Source: CALBMX01 sp047629095 | GTDB taxonomy: Bacteria; Planctomycetota; UBA1135; GCA-002686595 | Direction: 5' to 3' | DNA length: 6,995 bases | NCBI GenBank assembly: GCA_047629095.1 | Contig: JBLHWM010000193.1 | Coordinates: 1 to 6,995, forward strand | Part shown: piece after piece, positions 1-6,123 of the stretch | Position numbering within the stretch: the stretch's first letter is position 1 | How the letters are laid out: each line of letters starts with the position of its first letter | Translations under genes and position numbers: made by a program | The notes under the pieces: generated by a model | What the model saw: only the letters and a program-made list of their open reading frames with translations | Told to the model about the DNA's origin: nothing | Databases searched by the model: none

Positions 1-1373
1 TGGCGTGGCCGCCAGTCTTGCCGGCGAACACTTCCGACCTCGGCGGATTCATTTTTGATATTCAGTGCCGCAACGACATGACCGCTGGTCAGGGTGGTGG
101 CGGTGGTTACGCGACGAGCGGAACCTCAGGCGTGGCGATTGTCGTGTCCGCACCGTTCAACCCATTCCCGCCCCCGGGCATCATCGCACCGGACACCCCC
201 GGCGGCGACGCATCGACGCTTGCTCTAACGCCCATAGTCCGCGAGCTCAATCCCGACAGCGGCAACCTACGCGGTGGAGCTGGCGGAGGCGGAGGAGGCA
301 TGAGCCTCTTGCTCAGCCTCACCAATGGTTCCTTCGGCAACTGTGTGGTCGGCAAGCAGCTTCAGACTTACAATACCCACAGTGGCGGCGGCGGCGGCGG
401 CGGCGGCGGAGCCGTTGAGCTCCAGGCCGGAAGCTTTGTTCGCATCGACGGCGTTGTGGACGCCTCGGGTGGCACAGGTGCCAGCGGTCAGAACACACCC
501 TTCTCCTTCCTCATCCCCGACCAAGCAAGCGCTGGCGGAGGCGGCTCCGGTGGAGCCGTGCTCATCCGCTCGGTCAACGTGCAGATTGCGAGCATCGACG
601 ATCGCATCGACGTGACCGGTGGACTTGGTGGAAGGGCCGCGGGCAACCTGCCCGGCTCCATGGGTGGAATCGGTGGCCTTGGCCTAGTCCGGATTGAGTC
701 TCCTCAAGGGCCCCAGGCAAGTCTGGAAGCAACGAAGATCAACCCCTTCGATGCGACTCCGGGCTCCGAGTCGGGTGGAGCTCTCTCCACGGCGATCCTG
801 TCCGTTGGTCAGTACGTCAAGACCCCGAACGGCCCCTCTGGTCGCAACGGTGCTCAGTCCTGCTGGATCATCCCGTCCGGCAACTTCTTCGTTCTTAATT
901 TCACTGAGGATGACTTCACCGACCCGCTCAACCCCGAGCTCGGTTGGGACCTCGACGTGATCCTGAACTTGCCCGGCTTTGAGCCCTTCTCCTTTCGCGA
1001 CGCGAACGATGCTAACAACCCCTTCGGATTCGCTCCCGATGTGGCCTTCGGCACGGACCTCGGCGGAACCAGCCCGGCTCCTCTCGTGGTCCGCTTCCAG
1101 GGCGCACACTTCAAGAAAAAGGTCGAGAGCATCTGTGATGTGGACCTTGACGATCCTCTCGGGGTTACCGTCGTGGGCTCCCAGACTCCTTGGATGCGCC
1201 ATCCTTCGGAGCTCAATGACTATTGGGACCTTGCTCTCCCCGGTGACCCGGACTTGGCTGCCCTGCGCCGCCCCAACATGTTCCGTTACCAGATTATCTT
1301 CGACGGGAACTCACCCCTTGCAAGCATCGTGGCCGGCGTGACGAACCTGAAGGTCAAGGGCACGCCCGACTGA
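1..1373 (+). CDS. Gly-rich cell-surface protein, C-terminal part (5' end outside window)
   Basis: The reading frame is open from the left edge (first full codon at 3) to the TGA at 1371-1373, so the true start lies upstream. The TTG at 18 is not a credible start, because homology to the lipoprotein at 2954-5995 already begins at the first codons (AWPPVLP against VHWPNNLP). Visible parts are: Gly clusters near 93-110, 270-297, 384-410 and 534-555; beta-strand-like segments between them (AVELQAGSFVRIDGVVDASG, AVLIRSVNVQIASI); and a C-terminal domain at about 849-1370 carrying QSCW, EDDFTDPL, LGWD, RDANDANNPFG and VRFQGA. The fragment has only four cysteines (codons at 66, 342, 861, 1134), and all are kept in the paralogue. 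The paralogue has a lipoprotein signal, so export and surface anchoring are inferred here. The function is unknown; it has a structural or adhesin-like look, and no catalytic motif is seen. Confidence 0.85.
   Translation, partial: AWPPVLPANTSDLGGFIFDIQCRNDMTAGQGGGGGYATSGTSGVAIVVSAPFNPFPPPGIIAPDTPGGDASTLALTPIVRELNPDSGNLRGGAGGGGGGMSLLLSLTNGSFGNCVVGKQLQTYNTHSGGGGGGGGGAVELQAGSFVRIDGVVDASGGTGASGQNTPFSFLIPDQASAGGGGSGGAVLIRSVNVQIASIDDRIDVTGGLGGRAAGNLPGSMGGIGGLGLVRIESPQGPQASLEATKINPFDATPGSESGGALSTAILSVGQYVKTPNGPSGRNGAQSCWIIPSGNFFVLNFTEDDFTDPLNPELGWDLDVILNLPGFEPFSFRDANDANNPFGFAPDVAFGTDLGGTSPAPLVVRFQGAHFKKKVESICDVDLDDPLGVTVVGSQTPWMRHPSELNDYWDLALPGDPDLAALRRPNMFRYQIIFDGNSPLASIVAGVTNLKVKGTPD
384..410 (+). 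repeat. (GGC)8 trinucleotide run encoding polyglycine
   Basis: Eight perfect GGC units at 384-407 are followed by GGA at 408-410, all in frame and encoding nine consecutive glycines of the Gly-rich protein. The equivalent stretch of the paralogue (about 5026-5046) encodes seven glycines with mixed GGC/GGT/GGA codons. The pure GGC run could change length by slippage; since units are three bases, gain or loss would keep the frame. Confidence 0.9.
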
Positions 1374-1406
1374 GCGACCCCAAGCACCTCATCCAATCGT
1401 CCCTTG

Positions 1407-2615
1407 ATGAAGACTCGGATCGTAACCGCCCGCGGCATCTTGCCGCGGGCGGACTCGTTTGTAGGTAAGTCTGGCCGCGCTGGGCTCCTTATCCAGGGCG
1501 GTCTCGTCGCGGGACTGCTGGAGGGGACGCACGCCATCGAGCGTGCAAGGGATGCCCACGGAGCCACAGTCGAGGACCTTGGAGACGCCGTGCTCGTACC
1601 CGCATTTGTCAATGCGCACGCGCACTTAGAGCTGTCCGGTTTGGCGGGCTTGGTCGAGCCCGGCGACAGCTTTCCAGCATGGGTGGGGCAAGTCTTGAAG
1701 CACCGCTTCGCTCGCTCGCCGGAGCAACTGGCGGAAGATGCCCGCGGAGGGCTAGCTCGACTCGCCCAGACCGGCACGGCCCTCGTGGGGGACATCGATT
1801 CCAGCGGTGCAACCATGAAGGCTCTCGCCAAGGCGCATGCCCAGTCCGGCCCTGCACCCGCGGTCGTCCTGCACCGGGAGGTGATCGACGCGTGGGATCC
1901 CGGCCGCACGGCAGCCGCCATGGAATCCCTCGCCCAGCCCATTCCGCCAGAGAGTGGCGCCGTGGAGGGTTATTCGCCCCACGCTCCCTACACGGTGAGT
2001 CGCGACCTCTTGGCCCTTGTGGCCGAGCAGAGGCGCAATCGGCCGGGCCCTGTCGCCGTGCACTGGGCCGAGATGGAGGAGGAGCTGACGTGGCTCGAGT
2101 CCGGCACGGGCCCGCTAGCCGCCATGCTTGGGGAGTCGCCGGGGTGCAGTGGCCTCGACCTGCTACTCGAGGCTGGTCTGCTGGGCCCCACTACGGCGCT
2201 CATCCACGGCAACCTGCCCTCGAGGGGAGAGCCCGAGAGGATTGCCAGAACGGGCGCAACGATTGTCCACTGCCCTGGCACTCATCGCTACTTTGATCGC
2301 GGCGATTTCCCCTTGGACCGCTACTTGGCCGCCGGAGTCCCGATCGCCCTTGGAACAGATTCGCTTGCGAGCAACGAGGACCTAGACCTGCTTCGGGAGG
2401 CGCGACTGTTGTGGGCGAGGCATCCAGGGATCGCTCCAGCGCAGCTGTTCGAGATGGCGACTTCGGCGGGCGCTAGAGTCCTTGGATACGCTGGGAGGGC
2501 TGGCTGCCTCGAAGTGGGGGCCATGGCGAAATGGCTCTGCGTAGAACGGGGCCCGCAGGGCGGTTCGCAGGTTGATCTGGGCGCGATTTTCGAGACGCTT
2601 TTCGTCGAGGGTTAG
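1407..2615 (+). CDS. Amidohydrolase, aminodeoxyfutalosine deaminase / chlorohydrolase-like
   Basis: This is a predicted cytosolic, metal-dependent hydrolase/deaminase of 402 residues, a usual length for the ATZ/TRZ-cytosine deaminase branch of the amidohydrolase superfamily. From the ATG at 1407, the motifs are: HxH in NAHAHLEL (His71, His73); SPHAPYT (His192); HWAE (His219, Glu222, the usual metal His and catalytic Glu); a His at 267 in IHGN; HCPGTHRYF (from 288); and GTDSLASN (Asp318). The HCP-x-x-H-x-YF and GTDSLASNEDLDLL pattern resembles proteins annotated as aminodeoxyfutalosine deaminases (MqnX type), which convert 6-amino-6-deoxyfutalosine to futalosine in menaquinone synthesis. The exact substrate is inferred; another aminopurine or triazine-like substrate is possible. 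A TTG precedes the ATG directly at 1404; the ATG is preferred. No Shine-Dalgarno sequence is visible. The 33-base gap after the Gly-rich gene, with no terminator between them, allows co-transcription. Stop TAG at 2613-2615. Confidence 0.87.
   Translation: MKTRIVTARGILPRADSFVGKSGRAGLLIQGGLVAGLLEGTHAIERARDAHGATVEDLGDAVLVPAFVNAHAHLELSGLAGLVEPGDSFPAWVGQVLKHRFARSPEQLAEDARGGLARLAQTGTALVGDIDSSGATMKALAKAHAQSGPAPAVVLHREVIDAWDPGRTAAAMESLAQPIPPESGAVEGYSPHAPYTVSRDLLALVAEQRRNRPGPVAVHWAEMEEELTWLESGTGPLAAMLGESPGCSGLDLLLEAGLLGPTTALIHGNLPSRGEPERIARTGATIVHCPGTHRYFDRGDFPLDRYLAAGVPIALGTDSLASNEDLDLLREARLLWARHPGIAPAQLFEMATSAGARVLGYAGRAGCLEVGAMAKWLCVERGPQGGSQVDLGAIFETLFVEG
1426..1452 (+). promoter_or_regulatory. 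Perfect 12-bp GC-rich hairpin in the first codons of the amidohydrolase gene
   Basis: The arms CCGCCCGCGGCA (1426-1437) and TGCCGCGGGCGG (1441-1452) are exact reverse complements around the 3-base loop TCT. The structure starts 19 bases after the ATG and ends 79 bases after the stop of the preceding gene. A modest T-containing stretch (CTCGTTTGT) follows but no true U-tract. It could slow or gate translation of the amidohydrolase, or act as a leaky terminator for the upstream gene. It also encodes the ARGILPRAD stretch, which fits the N-terminal strand of the family, so it may simply be coding constraint in GC-rich DNA. Confidence 0.5.
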
Positions 2616-2867
2616 AGCGCAACTTCGGCAACATGATTGAACAGCACGTTTTTGGGAATTCGATCTTCTTCGGGCCGTGAGTGGGGCGATGCGGAAGTTT
2701 AGGGGAACTACGGCGGGCTACCGCTCCGTCCTAGGGCTTGCCCCCACGAGGCAAAGTTACCAAACACGTGCGTTACCGGCCCTTTCCTTGTATGGTCGGT
2801 TCTCCCCAGGTCACCCCGTGGGATCTAGTTCTCAGGCTCCTTCTCTGCCGAGATCGAGTCGGCGCGT

Positions 2868-2887
2868 TGAAGATGAATCCATCTTCA
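2868..2887 (+). repeat. Short inverted repeat in the presumed leader of the lipoprotein gene
   Basis: The arms TGAAGATG (2868-2875) and CATCTTCA (2880-2887) are perfect complements around a 4-base loop, AATC. The stem extends by one U-G and one G-C pair at the base (2867/2888 and 2866/2889). It lies 66 bases before the chosen ATG and includes the alternative ATG at 2873. There is no T-run after it, so it is not terminator-like. It could be an operator half-site pair, a leader hairpin, or chance. Confidence 0.35.
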
Positions 2888-2937
2888 GCCGCCGCGGTTG
2901 CTACTAACCGGACGAATTGGGCCAAGCCCACTATCTT

Positions 2938-2942
2938 AAGGA
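2938..2942 (+). promoter_or_regulatory. Ribosome binding site AAGGA supporting the 2954 start
   Basis: AAGGA lies 11 bases before the ATG at 2954. This spacing is slightly long but workable. The alternative upstream ATGs (for example 2873) have no comparable site. Together with the signal peptide that begins right at 2954, this decides the start. Confidence 0.5.
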
Positions 2943-2953
2943 TCACTTCTACT

Positions 2954-5900
2954 ATGCTCGACGGCCAGCCTCTTCTGCGCGCTCTTCGTATTGCCTCCCT
3001 ATTGCTCTTGCCGATTGCACTATGGGGATGTGGCAGCGACACCAAGAAGGTGTCGGGCTCTCTGCCAGGTGGACTGGGCAACGATATGGCGATCCTATCG
3101 TGCTCCCTCGGCTGCTCGGCGGGTACCCAGGGCGTCCCGATCTCCTGTGGAAAGGCAACGGTCAAGGCGAACGAGGAGATCTCGATTGAGTTCACCCAGC
3201 CTGTGGACCTCTCGACGGTCACCAAGTCCAGCTTCCGGATCAAGGACGCCCTGACCGGGCTCTCGCCCCAGGGCGTGTACCTTCTTGACCCGAGCAACTC
3301 CCGGCGCTTGATTTTTAGGCCTCGGATCTCTTTCGACCAGACCGGCTCAGCCGAATTCGGTTTCAAGCTTGGTAACTCCTATTCGATCCGCTTGAACGGC
3401 GAGGACAAGGGCACGGGCCCCTACGTCAAGAGCACTTCGGGTCGCGCCAACATCTCCACGCTAAATTGCATTGTCTCGGTGATCCCGGGCATCGTCGACA
3501 GCTCCCCGGGCCCCTCGGATCTGAGCATCCTTGTGGATCAAGTCACAGGCTACGGCGTCGGGGGCGAGGTTCTCGGCACGGTAGAGGCCTTGGCTTCGGG
3601 CCCGACGCTCCTGGAGGATGTCTTTTCGAGCAGCACGATCCGCATGAACTTCACGGATATCATCAGCCCCGTCACCGTGATCAACCCCGGCGGTGCGACC
3701 TCACCTACCATCCGCATCGCGGTTGACCCCGATGGCCAAATTGGCGGCAGTGAGGACTGGATCGAACTGCCCGGTAAGTTTCAACTCGAGGCCGATGAAA
3801 GTACCTTGAGTTCGATCCTTACCTTCCGGCCCGACACAGGTTTCCCCTCTGCCGGCACGGGGCTGATCCCCCGCAAGATCGTCGTGGAGGTCTCCTCCGG
3901 GATCGTGGACCTGGCGGGCTCACCCCTCAGCAACCCCGGGGTCTACTCGTTCGCACCCGAGTCGCTTGCTTTTGCCGAGGTCTCGCTCCCCCTCGGAGGC
4001 GAGCAGTTCACCTCGCCGACCTTTATCGACGCAACCAGTTCCGGCGCGTTTCAGACGAATGGTCAGCTGACGCCCGGACTCGGCGGAGGAGCGGGGCGTC
4101 ATGGCGGCCTGCATGTGACCCTTGCGAACTCACCCTTCATCCTGAACACCGACAGCTTCGAGGTGAAGAACTTCGGCGTGATCACCGAGGGCAGCACGCT
4201 CTTCCCTCCCTCCGACGAGCCGCCGTCGGACACGGTCACCGATGGCGTGTTTGAGTTCACGTCCCTCGAGATTGAAAGTGACGGGCAGCTCGTGCTCGAA
4301 GGTTCCAATGCGGCGCGCATCTTCGTGCGTGGCCAGGCCTTGGTCCAAGGTCAGATCTCGGCACGGGGCGGTGTCTCGGTAGACGAGACCGGCCCGAATC
4401 TTGGGCACGTCTCCTCGGACCTCCCTGGAGGCGCGGGCGGTGTCGGCTCCTTGGCTGCTGGCGATGGCGGCCGCGGCGCGGATCGACCGGACAACACGGG
4501 CACAACGCTACTCTTCCTCCAGGGCCCCGGAAATGGCATTCCCAACCCCGGCGCGGTCATTGATGGAGCGAGTGGCGAGGGACTTGGCGGCTCGGCACCT
4601 GGGCTCGGCCTCGGTGGCGGCGAAGGTGGGGTGCACTGGCCGAACAACCTGCCCACGGGTTGGGTTGAGTTTGGCGATCTCCAAGCGAATGACTTCTGCC
4701 AGTCCGACCAGGTTGCGAACCCTGGGGCCGGCGGTGGGTACGCGACAAACGGTGGAGCATCGGATGCGATCTGGCCCAACCCAGGCCTGAACGACCCCCT
4801 TGGTCTGGGCCTCATTCCCGCAACGGCTGCCGTTGGCGGCGATCCCCTGACGATTGGTGTTACCCCCGAGGTGATGGAGCTCTCTCCCGAACTCGGAAAC
4901 CTACGCGGAGGCTCTGGTGGCGGCGGTGGCGGCACCCACATCTACCTGACTAGGACCACGGGACCCGCTCTTGGCGACTGCCTGAGCGGGCTGATCAACT
5001 TCTATGCCTCTCACAGCGCAGCTGGCGGCGGCGGTGGTGGTGGAGCTCTGCAACTCCAGGCTGGTAACGAGGTCCGGATTACCGGGCTGATCACCTTGAA
5101 TGGTGGTGCCGGTGGTAGCGGAACGGATCCCGGTGGCATCACCCTGAGCGGCCAAGCCACACCCGGCGGAGGTGGCTCCGGCGGCGCGGCCTTGATCCAG
5201 GCGCGCCAGGTGCTGCTCGCCTCACTTACGACTTCTGTGGACGTCTCCGGTGGCGCTGGTGGACTTGGTGCAGGGCTCTCCACCGGGGGTACCGGAGGAG
5301 CTGGCATCCTTCGCATTGAGTCGGAGTTCCCGGTCGATCCCCTTGTCGCTGCGCCTAAGCTCGCACCTTACGACCCCGTTTTGGGGTCCGAGTTCGGTGG
5401 CGCGGACTCCAGCAACATCTTTACGGCGGCAAACTGGGTCGCGGACGAGTCCGGTCCCGGCACGCGATCGGGTAGCCAGTCCTGCTGGTTGCGTCCCAAT
5501 GGCTTCTTCTTTCAGATCTCCTACAAGGAAGATGACTTCACGGATCCCCTGGCACCTGTACTGGGTTGGGACATGCAGATCTTTGCACCCACAGATCCGG
5601 GGACGTCCTTCTCGTACCGCGACAAGAACGACATAAACAACCCCTTTGGAGACTCTCCCCAGGTGCTGTTCGGGTCCGACCTAGGTGGTCTTGCCGGCGC
5701 GCCCGTGATCGTGCGCTTCCAGGGTGCCCGCATCGCTGAGGTGCCCGAGGACCTGTGCGACGCGGACTTTGTAGAGAATGGCGGGTCAATCTCCACGCAG
5801 TCTCTGACAGCTTGGGTCCGTCACCCCGCCGAGCTCAACACGTATTGGGAGGCGGTCTTTCCCGGGGATCCCCAGGAGGTCAAAGCGCGTCGCTCCAACA

Positions 5901-5995
5901 TTATTCGCTACAGCATCTTGTTTGATACGGCTTCCGCGAACGCCCCCGCATTTGGTGGCGTGGAGTCGTTCGAACTCCTCGCCCTTCCCGATTGA
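2954..5995 (+). CDS. Predicted lipoprotein with two Ig-like (Big_5-type) domains, Gly-rich region and conserved C-terminal domain
   Basis: This is a 1013-residue protein, probably lipid-anchored at the cell envelope. Starting at the ATG at 2954, residues 1-26 form a lipoprotein signal: a short basic n-region, the hydrophobic run IASLLLLPIAL, and lipobox LWGC with Cys26 followed by Gly. Residues about 67-173 resemble an SbsA/Big_5 Ig-like domain (an ISIEFTQPVDLSTVTKSSF strand pattern, then LIFRPR). Residues about 178-336 look like a second one (FTDIISPV, LTFRPDTGF, IVDLAGSPLSNPG). Residues about 376-788 are Gly-rich with interspersed strands, including FTSLEIESDGQLVLEG and IFVRGQALVQGQISARGG, suggestive of a repetitive beta or polyglycine fold. 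Residues about 839-1013 are an unrecognised domain with QSCW, EDDFTDPL, LGWD, RDKNDINNPFG and VRFQGA. The last ~455 residues are paralogous to the gene at the left edge; about half the C-terminal domain looks identical by eye. No enzyme motif is seen. The role (surface layer, adhesion or matrix) is inferred only. Stop TGA at 5993-5995. Confidence 0.85.
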   Translation: MLDGQPLLRALRIASLLLLPIALWGCGSDTKKVSGSLPGGLGNDMAILSCSLGCSAGTQGVPISCGKATVKANEEISIEFTQPVDLSTVTKSSFRIKDALTGLSPQGVYLLDPSNSRRLIFRPRISFDQTGSAEFGFKLGNSYSIRLNGEDKGTGPYVKSTSGRANISTLNCIVSVIPGIVDSSPGPSDLSILVDQVTGYGVGGEVLGTVEALASGPTLLEDVFSSSTIRMNFTDIISPVTVINPGGATSPTIRIAVDPDGQIGGSEDWIELPGKFQLEADESTLSSILTFRPDTGFPSAGTGLIPRKIVVEVSSGIVDLAGSPLSNPGVYSFAPESLAFAEVSLPLGGEQFTSPTFIDATSSGAFQTNGQLTPGLGGGAGRHGGLHVTLANSPFILNTDSFEVKNFGVITEGSTLFPPSDEPPSDTVTDGVFEFTSLEIESDGQLVLEGSNAARIFVRGQALVQGQISARGGVSVDETGPNLGHVSSDLPGGAGGVGSLAAGDGGRGADRPDNTGTTLLFLQGPGNGIPNPGAVIDGASGEGLGGSAPGLGLGGGEGGVHWPNNLPTGWVEFGDLQANDFCQSDQVANPGAGGGYATNGGASDAIWPNPGLNDPLGLGLIPATAAVGGDPLTIGVTPEVMELSPELGNLRGGSGGGGGGTHIYLTRTTGPALGDCLSGLINFYASHSAAGGGGGGGALQLQAGNEVRITGLITLNGGAGGSGTDPGGITLSGQATPGGGGSGGAALIQARQVLLASLTTSVDVSGGAGGLGAGLSTGGTGGAGILRIESEFPVDPLVAAPKLAPYDPVLGSEFGGADSSNIFTAANWVADESGPGTRSGSQSCWLRPNGFFFQISYKEDDFTDPLAPVLGWDMQIFAPTDPGTSFSYRDKNDINNPFGDSPQVLFGSDLGGLAGAPVIVRFQGARIAEVPEDLCDADFVENGGSISTQSLTAWVRHPAELNTYWEAVFPGDPQEVKARRSNIIRYSILFDTASANAPAFGGVESFELLALPD

Positions 5996-6054
5996 TCCGG
6001 ATTGTCCCGACGTTCAGCCGGGAAGACTGCCGGTTAGTGCCGGTTTTCGATAGG

Positions 6055-6092
6055 CTTTGGGGGAGTCGAGCAGACGCTCGACTCCCCCAAAG
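6055..6092 (+). terminator. Strong hairpin, probable transcription terminator of the lipoprotein gene
   Basis: The 17-base arms 6055-6071 (CTTTGGGGGAGTCGAGC) and 6076-6092 are perfect reverse complements around the loop AGAC. The stem can extend by a G-U and a G-C pair at the base. It starts 59 bases after the lipoprotein stop and ends 31 bases before the next start, the usual place for a terminator. The following bases (TCATTCTGTT) are T-enriched but not a clean U-tract, so Rho-independent action is likely but not certain; mRNA 3'-end protection or a leader role for the next gene are alternatives. Confidence 0.7.
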
Positions 6093-6123
6093 TCATTCTG
6101 TTCCCAACCGAGCCCACTCCATC

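Larger units (their letters stand above)
2616..2953. other. Intergenic region, 338 bases, no gene seen
   Basis: This lies between the amidohydrolase stop and the chosen start of the lipoprotein. The lipoprotein frame stays open back to a candidate start at 2738, but that stretch encodes a basic, unremarkable sequence ahead of a clean signal peptide and is judged non-coding. I see no tRNA, no strong intrinsic terminator and no convincing -35/-10 pair. Contents are small inverted repeats: 8-bp arms at 2868-2887, a 5-bp stem TGGGC/GCCCA at 2918-2930, and a 6-bp palindrome CACGTG at 2765-2770. The length leaves room for a promoter and 5' leader of the lipoprotein gene. Confidence 0.5.

Noticed and set aside
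18..20. TTG at 18 as the start of the left-edge gene
   Set aside because: The frame is open to the left edge and the codons before 18 already align with the paralogue (AWPPVLP against VHWPNNLP), so the gene continues upstream.
684..1202. Minus-strand frame opposite the left-edge gene
   Set aside because: The + strand frame here is the conserved C-terminal domain shared with the paralogue; the antisense product shows no motif.
2767..2796. Possible promoter with TATGGT at 2791 as -10
   Set aside because: No matching -35 at 16-18 bases spacing; not supportable as a promoter call.
2773..3366. Minus-strand frame covering the lipoprotein start region
   Set aside because: It overlaps the signal peptide and first Ig-like domain of a well-supported + strand gene and has no recognisable features.
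4351..4941. Long minus-strand frame rich in proline
   Set aside because: It is the mirror of Gly codons in the + strand lipoprotein (GGN read as NCC). It has no recognisable domain, while the + strand has strong homology.
6037..6039. GTG at 6037 as an upstream start for the DHH phosphoesterase
   Set aside because: It would translate through the perfect 17-bp hairpin and add residues not expected before the first DHH motif; starting at 6124 gives a normal N-terminal length.
6028..6045. Tandem direct repeat TGCCGGTT-AG-TGCCGGTT after the lipoprotein stop
   Set aside because: Only two short copies, no pairing or known site; most likely chance in GC-rich sequence.
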